64,000 bases of DNA from Cellulophaga sp. BC115SP (GTDB taxonomy: Bacteria > Bacteroidota > Bacteroidia > Cytophagales > Spirosomataceae). The translations under genes and the position numbers were made by a program. Below, piece after piece: positions 57,006-64,000 of the stretch; position 1 is the first letter of the stretch; the number at the start of each line of letters is the position of its first letter. The notes below the pieces were generated by a model. It had not been told where the DNA came from. It worked only from the letters and a program-made list of their open reading frames with translations, and made no database searches. The stretch is from the NCBI RefSeq assembly GCF_009905545.1, contig NZ_JAAALB010000021.1, positions 40,710 through 104,709 on the forward strand, written 5' to 3'.

Positions 57006-59675
57006 ATGGAAAACACAAATCAGACAGAAAATTTCGACGAAAACAAGAACACGAAAAGCGAAGAGGCATTACATGATCAAGTGGCAGTGGCTGGGTTGTA
57101 CGAAAACTGGTTTCTGGAATACGCATCGTATGTAATTTTGGAACGTGCCGTACCAGCAGTAGAAGATGGTCTAAAGCCCGTACAACGCCGTATCTTACAT
57201 GCCCTTAACGAAATGGATGATGGTCGCTTTAACAAAGTGGCCAATGTAATCGGTCAGACTATGCAATACCACCCTCACGGGGATGCTTCTATCAACGAAG
57301 CCTTGGTAAACATGGGTCAAAAGGATTTATTGTTTGATTGCCAAGGTAACTGGGGCGACATTCGTACAGGAGATAGCGCAGCGGCAGCTCGTTACATCGA
57401 GGTTCGCTTGTCAAAGTTCGCACAGGATGTGGTTTTCAATCCACAAACAACCGAATGGCAATTGTCATACGATGGTCGTAAGAGAGAACCGATTACCTTA
57501 CCCGTAAAATTTCCGTTATTATTAGCGCAGGGTGTTGAGGGTATTGCAGTAGGTTTGGCAACCAAAATCATGCCTCACAACTTTGTGGAGCTAATCGAAG
57601 CCTCGATTGATATTCTCAAAAATAAAAATGTTGAAGTCTATCCAGATTTTTTAACAGGCGGTTTAATCGATGTATCTAATTACAACGATGGTATGCGTGG
57701 CGGAAAAATCCGTGTGCGTGCCAAGATAGAAGAATTAGACAAGAAAACGCTCATTATCAAAGAAATACCTTTTGCTACTACTACAACCAGTTTGATCGAA
57801 TCCATCATCAAAGCGAATGATGCTGGAAAAATCAAAATCAAAAAGGTAATAGATAACACAGCAAAAGAGGTAGAAATTCAGGTTCAATTAGCACCTGGCA
57901 CGTCTCCCGATGTGACCATCGACGCCCTCTATGCTTTTACCGACTGTGAGGTTTCTATTTCGCCTAACGCTTGTGTGATCATCGCAGATAAACCGCATTT
58001 TGTGGGCGTTAGCGAAATTCTAAAAGTTTGTACACGCCAAACCTTAGAGCTATTAGAGCAAGAACTCGAAATTCGCAAAGGAGAGTTATTGGAAAAATTA
58101 CTCTTTAGTTCACTCGAAAAAATCTTTATTCGGAATAAGATTTATCGCGATATTGAAACTTGTGAAACATTCGAGGAGGTAGTTGCTACAGTAGACAAAG
58201 GATTAGAACCTTATAAACCACAATTCTATCGTGAGATTGTAGAGGAAGATTTACTTCGTCTATTGGAAATTCGTATCAAACGTATTTCTAAATTCGACTC
58301 TTTTAAAGCCGATGAATTGATGATCAAATTGCAGGAGGAACTCAACGAGGTAAATGATAATCTTGCCAATTTGGTCCGTTATGCCATTGATTATTACAAA
58401 ATGCTCCTCAAAAAATATGGCAAGGGGCGTGAACGTAAAACAGAAATCAGAAATTTCAATACCATTACAGCAGCTGTAGTTGCAGCGGCCAACCAAAAAC
58501 TCTATGTAGACCGTGAGGGAGGCTTTATTGGTTACAGTCTAAAAAAAGACGAATATGTAATGGATTGCTCTGACATCGATGACATTATTGTCTTCCGAAA
58601 AGATGGCTCTTGTGTGGTAACCAAAATTCAAGATAAGGTTTTTGTCGGAAAAGATATTATTTACTGCTCTGTCTTTAAAAAGAATGATGATCGCAAAGTC
58701 TACAACTTGGTGTATTTTGATGCCAAATCAGGGACAAGTTATATCAAACGTTTCAAGATTACTGCGGTCACTCGAGATAGAGTATATGACCTAACAGCAG
58801 GAAATCCTAAATCTAAAGTACTGTATTTTACAGCGAACGATAACGGTGAGGCAGAGGTAATTCAAGTCAACCTAACGGCATCTTGTACCGCTCGTGTCAA
58901 GCAATTTGAATACGATTTCAAAGACCTACTCATCAAAGGTCGTGACTCGATGGGCAATGTTTTGACAAAATATCCTGTCAGAAAAATTGTTCAGAAATCT
59001 GCGGGGGTTTCTACTTTAGGTGGTCTCGATATCTGGTATGATCCAACTATTGGTCGTCTAAACCGCGACGAGCATGGCAAATACTTAGGCAATTTTGAAG
59101 CCAAAGACCATATTTTAGTCATCTACAATGACGGTCAATATGAGTTAACCAATTTTGAATTGACCAATCGTTACGAGCCAAAAGATATTGCTGTTTTAAT
59201 CAAATTTGTACCAGAGAGCATCATTTCGGCGGTATACTATGATGGAGCTAGCAAGTTGTATTACGTCAAACGATTTAGAATAGAAACAACAACAGTTGAT
59301 AAGAAATTCTTATTTATCTCGGATGAAAAGGGTTCAAAACTGCATTTTGCCTCAGTAGATGTTTATCCTCGTATTGAGCTAACCTTCAAAAAGGATGAAA
59401 AAGGCGCTCCGCTCGAGCATGAAGAGATTGCCCTAGACGAGGTAGCAGAAATCAGGGGTTGGAAAGCGTTAGGTAGTAAACTTAGTACCCATAAAGTACA
59501 AGCAATAAAACCATTAGAGCCTAAAATTGTAGAAGTTTCCGTTCCTGAAAGTATTGGAGATGAGGATAAAACAGAAGCTAACGATGTTATTGTGGCAAAA
59601 TTAGTTGAGCCTGAAGAAATTGAGTTTCCTGAAAACTCCGACTCAGGAAGTGGAGAACAATTAGGATTATTCTAA
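57006..59675 (+). CDS. parC: DNA topoisomerase IV / gyrase subunit A
   Basis: An 889-residue type IIA topoisomerase A subunit that forms the DNA breakage-rejoining core with a ParE/GyrB partner encoded elsewhere. The N-terminal part shows YASYVILERAVPAVEDGLKPVQRRIL, the quinolone-region HPHGDASINEALVNMGQ and the catalytic Tyr in AARYIEVRLSKFA near residue 128. The C-terminal beta-pinwheel lies beyond about 500 (IGYSLKKDEYVMDCSDIDDIIVF; YVKRFRIETTTVD), and the gene ends in a Glu/Ser-rich tail with EQLGLF. Bacteroidota have two such subunits; the long, non-GyrA-box tail favours ParC. Confidence 0.93.
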   Translation: MENTNQTENFDENKNTKSEEALHDQVAVAGLYENWFLEYASYVILERAVPAVEDGLKPVQRRILHALNEMDDGRFNKVANVIGQTMQYHPHGDASINEALVNMGQKDLLFDCQGNWGDIRTGDSAAAARYIEVRLSKFAQDVVFNPQTTEWQLSYDGRKREPITLPVKFPLLLAQGVEGIAVGLATKIMPHNFVELIEASIDILKNKNVEVYPDFLTGGLIDVSNYNDGMRGGKIRVRAKIEELDKKTLIIKEIPFATTTTSLIESIIKANDAGKIKIKKVIDNTAKEVEIQVQLAPGTSPDVTIDALYAFTDCEVSISPNACVIIADKPHFVGVSEILKVCTRQTLELLEQELEIRKGELLEKLLFSSLEKIFIRNKIYRDIETCETFEEVVATVDKGLEPYKPQFYREIVEEDLLRLLEIRIKRISKFDSFKADELMIKLQEELNEVNDNLANLVRYAIDYYKMLLKKYGKGRERKTEIRNFNTITAAVVAAANQKLYVDREGGFIGYSLKKDEYVMDCSDIDDIIVFRKDGSCVVTKIQDKVFVGKDIIYCSVFKKNDDRKVYNLVYFDAKSGTSYIKRFKITAVTRDRVYDLTAGNPKSKVLYFTANDNGEAEVIQVNLTASCTARVKQFEYDFKDLLIKGRDSMGNVLTKYPVRKIVQKSAGVSTLGGLDIWYDPTIGRLNRDEHGKYLGNFEAKDHILVIYNDGQYELTNFELTNRYEPKDIAVLIKFVPESIISAVYYDGASKLYYVKRFRIETTTVDKKFLFISDEKGSKLHFASVDVYPRIELTFKKDEKGAPLEHEEIALDEVAEIRGWKALGSKLSTHKVQAIKPLEPKIVEVSVPESIGDEDKTEANDVIVAKLVEPEEIEFPENSDSGSGEQLGLF

Positions 59676-59692
59676 TTTTTACTCCATTTATT

Positions 59693-59753
59693 AAAAGTCT
59701 GATAATTCAACCGTGTACCCTACAGTACGGTGAGGTTATCAGACTTTTTTTTT
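59693..59753 (+). terminator. Nested-hairpin terminator after parC
   Basis: Outer stem AAAAGTCTGATAA (59693-59705) / TTATCAGACTTTT (59736 onward) followed by more T residues; an inner ACCGT/ACGGT stem lies in the loop. Confidence 0.88.
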
Positions 59754-59972
59754 ATATATTAGGGAAATACTTTCAATATTAACTAAATATTAAGACCGAA
59801 ACTTAAACTTTTCTTACAAAAAATTTAACAATTTCATTAACATATCCTACGGATTTCAGCGTTATCTATAAGAATGGTATTTTTAAAAAAATAGGTTAGA
59901 TGACTCGTACATGGATTTTGGATCATGTTTTGGAAAAGTTTAGTTTAAGAAATAAAGTTGTACCAAAGCTAT

Positions 59973-60632
59973 ATGAAAAGTACCCTTGAAATAGCGATTC
60001 GAGAACCACTTAATTTTACCCGATTTATCAAAAGGGTGATTAAGGGGCTTATTGCATTGGGTTTCATGGGAATTATTTTAGTTTTGATGAGTAACATCTG
60101 GATTGTTTTTTCTACAGAAAATTATAATTATTATAATATTGAGAACCTTCCTTCCAATGATTTTGCACTAGTGCTTGGAACAAGTAAAAATGTCACTAAG
60201 GGTAAAGAAAATTTATTCTTCCGTTATCGTATCGAAGCTGCAGCAAGACTTTATCACGAAGGTAAAGTCAAATATCTAATACTAAGTGGCAATCATGATT
60301 CTATCTTTTATAATGAACCCGCAGATATGCGTCAAGCGCTCCTTAAACTAGGTGTGCCTTACGATGTCATGATTTTAGACTTTGCAGGTTTTAGAACTTA
60401 TGATTCAATTGTTCGTTGTAAAAAAGTATTTAATCAGCAGAAATTTACGATTGTCTCACAACCCACGCACAATGCTAGAGCCTTGTTTTTAGCACAACAT
60501 CTAGGAGTTGATGCAGTAGCATTTGCTGCCCAAGATGTACCTTCTGGCTACAAAACCTATCTTCGCGAATATCTTGCCCGCCCAAAAGCAATTTTAGACG
60601 TATACTTCTTGGAATCGCAAAAATATAACTAA
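59973..60632 (+). CDS. SanA/YdcF-type membrane protein (DUF218)
   Basis: A 219-residue protein when started at ATG 59973; the longer frame begins with TTG at 59958. One N-terminal membrane helix (about residues 28-48, GLIALGFMGIILVLMSNIWIVF) precedes a DUF218 domain with LVLGTSKNVTKGKENLFFRYRIEAAARLYHEGKV, LILSGN, EPADMRQALLKLGVP and TYDSIVRCKKVF. SanA affects envelope permeability and vancomycin tolerance in Enterobacteria; the Bacteroidota role is unproven. It is monocistronic. Confidence 0.9.
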   Translation: MKSTLEIAIREPLNFTRFIKRVIKGLIALGFMGIILVLMSNIWIVFSTENYNYYNIENLPSNDFALVLGTSKNVTKGKENLFFRYRIEAAARLYHEGKVKYLILSGNHDSIFYNEPADMRQALLKLGVPYDVMILDFAGFRTYDSIVRCKKVFNQQKFTIVSQPTHNARALFLAQHLGVDAVAFAAQDVPSGYKTYLREYLARPKAILDVYFLESQKYN

Positions 60633-60782
60633 GTAATTCTTTCAGTAAGTAGAATATATCTTTTTCGCCAAAGTCATACCCTATCTATCCTATAGACTTA
60701 TATACAACTAACGCAAATCATTATACACTCTTCCTGAAAGTTCCTTATATTTACAAAAATTGTACAAAGCCCTCATTTAACC

Positions 60783-62015
60783 ATGACGCAAAAAAGAAGA
60801 AACTTTTTGAAAAAACTTATTGGAACAAGTACTATGACTGTCCTTGGTACTGAAATCGTTTTTGCCAACAATATGCCTAAAGGCTATACTCCTGTTATTC
60901 TAAATTCGCTAGAAGAGAATCCGCTTGATACGCTCAAAAAAAATAAGGAAATGACCATTTTGAGCGATCGTCCATGGAACATCGAGGCACCAGCTCATCT
61001 TTTAGATGATGAGGTTACTCCTCTGGACAAAATGTTTGTAAGAAATAACGGAAATCCTCCAGAAAATATCGACGTTAAATCATGGACACTTACTATTGAA
61101 GGAGAATCGGCTAAAACCAAAAAGACTTTTACATTAGAACAACTCAAAAAGCAGTTTAAGCAATACACTTACCAAATTCAATTAGAATGTGGAGGGAATG
61201 GTCGAAGTGGTTTTGTGCCACAAGCTTCAGGCAATCAATGGTCCGAAGGTGCTATTAATTGTGCCGAATGGACAGGTGTGCGTCTAAAAGACGTACTAAA
61301 TTCAGTCGGAATTAAGGATGATGCTGTATATATCGGTTATTTTGGCAAAGATATTCACTTGAGTGGCGACCCTAAAAAGGTTACGATTTCTCGAGGTGTT
61401 CCAATAAAGAAAGCACTAGAAGATGAAAGTTTATTAGCATGGGCTGTTAATGGACAAGAAATTCCTTTGATGCATGGGTATCCTTTAAGATTGATTCTTG
61501 GTGGATGGCCTGCTTCTGTTTCAGGAAAATGGTTAGAAAAAATTGTGGTACGTAACAAAGTTCACGATGGTGAAAAAATGGATGGTACCCATTATCGAGT
61601 GCCTTTGTACCCTATTGAACCAGGTGGAAAAGCACCCGATAGCGATTACAGAATTATAGAATCAATGCCTGTAAAATCGGTTATTACCTATCCTAAAACT
61701 GGTGCGATGGTTGATGATGGTAAAACTATCAGCTTGAGAGGACATGCATGGGCGGGCGATTTGGAAGTGAGTCAAATGGAAATTTCGATAGACTTTGGGG
61801 CAACTTGGCAAAAGGTTAGCCTACAAAAACCTAAAAATCGATTAGCTTGGCAACACTGGTCAACAGAGGTAAAATTTCCAAGAAAAGGATATTATGAAGT
61901 TTGGGCAAAAGCTACCGATGCTAAGGGTATCTCTCAGCCAATGGTCATTCCTGCCTGGAATCCAGCAGGGTATCTCAATAATTCATGTCATAGAATCGCA
62001 GTTAAAGTGGTTTAA
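60783..62015 (+). CDS. sorA: Sulfite dehydrogenase molybdenum subunit (SorA-like)
   Basis: A 410-residue molybdoenzyme of the sulfite oxidase family with a Tat signal (MTQKRRNFLKKLIGTSTMTVLG). The Mo-ligating Cys sits in QLECGGNGRSGF near residue 138, followed by GVRLKDVLNSVGI, PLMHGYPLRLILGGW and GKWLEKIVV; the C-terminal Mo-co dimerisation domain starts near residue 295 (VKSVITYPKTG, AWAGDLEVSQMEISID). It oxidises sulfite to sulfate in the periplasm and passes electrons to the cytochrome encoded 15 bp downstream. Confidence 0.93.
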   Translation: MTQKRRNFLKKLIGTSTMTVLGTEIVFANNMPKGYTPVILNSLEENPLDTLKKNKEMTILSDRPWNIEAPAHLLDDEVTPLDKMFVRNNGNPPENIDVKSWTLTIEGESAKTKKTFTLEQLKKQFKQYTYQIQLECGGNGRSGFVPQASGNQWSEGAINCAEWTGVRLKDVLNSVGIKDDAVYIGYFGKDIHLSGDPKKVTISRGVPIKKALEDESLLAWAVNGQEIPLMHGYPLRLILGGWPASVSGKWLEKIVVRNKVHDGEKMDGTHYRVPLYPIEPGGKAPDSDYRIIESMPVKSVITYPKTGAMVDDGKTISLRGHAWAGDLEVSQMEISIDFGATWQKVSLQKPKNRLAWQHWSTEVKFPRKGYYEVWAKATDAKGISQPMVIPAWNPAGYLNNSCHRIAVKVV

Positions 62016-62030
62016 TACAATTGTTATCTT

Positions 62031-62423
62031 ATGAAAAAAATCATGTTAGTAGCGACAATGCTTTCTATGGCTTACCTCGCTTCCCTAGGAAAAATTACGC
62101 CACAAAAATACAGTTCAAAAGCTATTTACGTAGATTCGACCAAAGGATTAGACCCTGAAACAGGCCTTGTAATTGCCAAAGAATTAGACATGGTAAAAGC
62201 GCAATGTACAGGCTGTCACTCGAGTAAAATGATTTTGCAATTCCGAGCTTCTCGTGAAGGTTGGTTAGAAAGAATTCGATGGATGCAAAGAACACAAAAG
62301 CTTTGGGATTTGGGTGAAGCAGAACCAATCGTTCTTGACTATTTGAGCAAATATTACGGTCCTGTAAAGCATGCACAGCGCCGACAGCCCTTATCAAATA
62401 TTCAGTGGTATAAACTGAATTGA
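62031..62423 (+). CDS. sorB: Sulfite dehydrogenase cytochrome c subunit (SorB-like)
   Basis: A 130-residue protein with a signal peptide (MKKIMLVATMLSMAYLASLG) and a single haem c site CTGCHSS near residue 60; a Met in RWMQRTQKLWDL may be the sixth ligand. It follows the SorA-like gene by 15 bp and should form the periplasmic SorAB complex feeding electrons to terminal oxidases. Its stop codon TGA overlaps the left arm of the inverted-repeat element that follows. Confidence 0.9.
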   Translation: MKKIMLVATMLSMAYLASLGKITPQKYSSKAIYVDSTKGLDPETGLVIAKELDMVKAQCTGCHSSKMILQFRASREGWLERIRWMQRTQKLWDLGEAEPIVLDYLSKYYGPVKHAQRRQPLSNIQWYKLN

Positions 62424-62598
62424 AAAATTAGCTAGTATCCAACCTCAAAAGGCGATATAGTTAGATATAGGTGATGGCATATATCATTTTGCAGCTTGGC
62501 TCAGCCGGGGACCTCGGAGCACAAAAGTTCCATACAAGAACTGCTTTTTCCTTTGCTATTTCACCAAACTACTGTTGGATACTAGTCTTTTTTCAATT
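62418..62598. repeat. 181-bp element with ~25-bp inverted ends and GC-rich hairpin core
   Basis: The ends AATTGAAAAA...CTAGTATCCAAC (62418-62443) and GTTGGATACTAG...TTTTTTCAATT (62574-62598) are inverted repeats, with 12 bp perfectly paired. The core contains a much more GC-rich block (GCTCAGCCGGGGACCTCGGA near 62508) able to form its own hairpin, plus GTTC-N7-GAAC. T tracts follow the closing stem on both strands. It may be a structured RNA (6S-like architecture), a MITE, or an elaborate bidirectional terminator between the convergent sorAB and restriction operons. Confidence 0.5.
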
Positions 62599-62626
62599 AT
62601 GTTTTCCTATCTATTAGGTTGGTATT

Positions 62627-63376
62627 TTAACGCTTAAATGTTATTAATTTTGCGTCAATTAAGTCCATAGGATTATTCGGACTATTAACTCTAATATCCT
62701 TAATTGTTATTTTTTCGTAAGCTTCAATTTTTGCTCTACTCTCAGATGGATATGTTAAGTATTTTTTTGTAGATAAAATTGCAATTGCTTGAAATTTAGC
62801 TGTTTTGTCATATTCATGAATATAATCAAAAGCTTTGTATGGTGGTTGTAATAACCACATTCCTCTAACTCTTAAATTAGTAATTTTCAAAGGATCAACT
62901 GCGTTAACTCTACCAATTTCATTTGTTGGAGAAAAACTTATATGATCCGAACTTTCTAGTAGTTCTGATACAGAATTTTTTAAACCGATATAAACGCTTT
63001 CATCAGCGGCATAAATCTCTCCATGAACAAACCACAAAGAAGATAAATAATTAGATTTGGGTAGATGACCTACAACGTAAATAAAATCTTTGATTTCCCA
63101 TTCTTCACAAGTTCTGCAATGATTGTTAATTAATGTGCTATTAGAAAATAATTTAGCTTTAGGGTGTGAACTGTTTAATTGCAATTCTGTAGTAAGTGTT
63201 TCGATTTTTTTTATCTCTAAAGCATCACCACCTCTTAACATCAAGTCTGGAGGAGTCCTTTTAGAACCCTCATATGAAAAGTATTGATTATAAATTTTGT
63301 TTTTCTCGTTTCTATCATCGATGCCAAATGCGTTAGAGAATGTATTTTTCACAAAACTCTCTAAGCCTTCTCCCAT
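62627..63376 (-). CDS. NgoPII-type type II restriction endonuclease
   Basis: A 249-residue protein resembling the NgoPII (GGCC-cutting) restriction enzyme family: RTPPDLMLRGGDALEIKKIE near residues 40-59 gives a PD...ExK active site. It also has LNSSHPKAKLF, a CRTCEEW segment, KDFIYVVGHLP, LSSLWFVHGEIYAAD, FSPTNEIGRVNAVDPLKITNLRVRGMW and later strands. Relatives are about 30 residues longer at the N-terminus; here the frame is closed by a stop a few codons before ATG, so the start may be natural or shortened. A cognate C5 DNA methyltransferase is expected but is not in the window. Codon use is visibly AT-richer than neighbours. Confidence 0.78.
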   Translation of the reverse strand: MGEGLESFVKNTFSNAFGIDDRNEKNKIYNQYFSYEGSKRTPPDLMLRGGDALEIKKIETLTTELQLNSSHPKAKLFSNSTLINNHCRTCEEWEIKDFIYVVGHLPKSNYLSSLWFVHGEIYAADESVYIGLKNSVSELLESSDHISFSPTNEIGRVNAVDPLKITNLRVRGMWLLQPPYKAFDYIHEYDKTAKFQAIAILSTKKYLTYPSESRAKIEAYEKITIKDIRVNSPNNPMDLIDAKLITFKR

Positions 63377-63377
63377 A

Positions 63378-63890
63378 TTAATACCCGATTAGAAGAATTC
63401 CTTTTAAAGGCAAATGCAATCTATTAGAAATATATAATGTTTCAAGGAATGTATAAATTATTTCAAAATCTTTATGTCCTCTGTAAATATTTCTAACTGC
63501 AATAATTAGATATTCAACTTCATACATCATACAAGCTTGAAAAACATCCTTCAAAAATTGATTATTTTCAGTTGCTCTTCCCGCTTCAACCTCAATTACA
63601 ATTTTCCCATCTGCACTCAAGGCATCTGCATTAAATGATTTATCAATTCTGTTATCCAATCCAAATAAAACAGGAACATCAATTTTGTCATTCTGAGATT
63701 TACTTATCTCTACTTTAAACCCTAATTCAATTAAGCCTGATTGCACTTTTTGTAAAACTTCGTTACTTTTAAGATTAAATTTTTCAGAATTAATTTCATC
63801 TTGAACCTTTATAAAACAATCTATAACTTGTCTGATGTTATTATTTATTCCTTGAGAACGCGGAAAAAATTGATAATTAATTTTGCTCAT
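63378..63890 (-). CDS. Companion protein of restriction gene, PD-(D/E)xK-like
   Basis: A 170-residue AT-rich ORF located 1 bp upstream of the restriction gene and surely cotranscribed with it. Its centre NADALSADGKIVIEVEAGRA gives an acidic pattern (D...ExE) reminiscent of PD-(D/E)xK nucleases, and FLKDVFQACMMYEVEYLIIAVRN follows as a helix-strand pair. I do not recognise a named family. It could be a second nuclease, a methylated-DNA cutter or a control/accessory protein of the restriction system. Confidence 0.65.
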   Translation of the reverse strand: MSKINYQFFPRSQGINNNIRQVIDCFIKVQDEINSEKFNLKSNEVLQKVQSGLIELGFKVEISKSQNDKIDVPVLFGLDNRIDKSFNADALSADGKIVIEVEAGRATENNQFLKDVFQACMMYEVEYLIIAVRNIYRGHKDFEIIYTFLETLYISNRLHLPLKGILLIGY

Positions 63891-64000
63891 ACTCAGTTAA
63901 TGTTATATTAAATTCAATTTCCTTACTATACCCAGCTTTTTTAAGTAGGCATATTTTTTTGATAATGAGACATTTGCATTTTTATCCATCTTAAAAAGCT

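Noticed and set aside
1..64000. tRNA, rRNA, CRISPR array, prophage or transposase genes
   Set aside because: No cloverleaf-like segments, no regularly spaced repeats with unique spacers, and no integrase, transposase or phage structural motifs were found.

Overview
The window looks like a chromosomal segment of a moderately AT-rich Bacteroidota bacterium, most likely an aerobic, environmental member of the Cytophagales (Flectobacillus/Arcicella-like; the genus is a guess). The evidence is a SusC/SusD outer-membrane pair, a type IX secretion C-terminal domain, GAF/multi-PAS sensors typical of Cytophagia, TAnnTTTG-type promoters and the near absence of Shine-Dalgarno sequences. No rRNA, tRNA, CRISPR array, transposase or prophage gene was seen.

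Layout. 1-5.9 kb: the 3' part of a SusC gene, its SusD partner, a PhnZ-like HD-domain mixed-valent di-iron oxygenase and a secreted alkaline-phosphatase-superfamily hydrolase, possibly an organophosphorus-scavenging locus. 6-9.3 kb: an orphan OmpR-type response regulator, then a metallophosphoesterase/glycosyltransferase pair. 9.6-11 kb: a quinone oxidoreductase and a small basic ORF. 11-16.5 kb: two divergent units, araC-type regulator plus gluconokinase facing gnd plus a second gluconokinase. They are separated by a 0.6-kb control region holding three copies of a 20-bp motif. 16.5-21.6 kb: a secreted esterase and pectin methylesterase pair, then a Tat-exported phospholipase C. 21.8-32.3 kb: two large PAS-type sensors, one lacking an ATPase domain and one a full hybrid kinase, flanking a conserved KSI-like/GNAT/nitrilase operon. 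32.5-36.8 kb: acetoacetate-CoA ligase, a Glu/Leu-type dehydrogenase and a small membrane protein. 37-40.2 kb: three tandem thioredoxin-like genes, two fused to a DUF3738-like domain. 40.4-47.2 kb: asparaginase, TatD, and a cell-envelope cluster (GT2, NodB deacetylase, GT2, flippase-like protein) divergent from ruvC. 47.3-52.3 kb: a secreted barrel-like protein, a YyaL/SPATA20-type protein and a T9SS cargo protein. 52.4-60.6 kb: a FAD-dependent dehydrogenase, CoA pyrophosphatase, GT-C-like membrane protein, topoisomerase IV subunit A and a SanA-like protein. 60.8-62.4 kb: a SorAB-type sulfite dehydrogenase. 62.6-64 kb: an AT-richer NgoPII-type restriction gene with a companion, running off the right edge.

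The most interesting non-coding signals are: a 181-bp element with about 25-bp inverted ends and a GC-rich hairpin core next to the restriction genes (candidate structured RNA or MITE); a three-copy dispersed element that always carries TAATTTTGC; matching CCCTA-N4-WAGGG palindromes about 283 bp upstream of both large PAS genes; and the triple 20-bp motif between the gluconate units. All functional assignments are made by eye from motifs and remembered family signatures; no database search was run.
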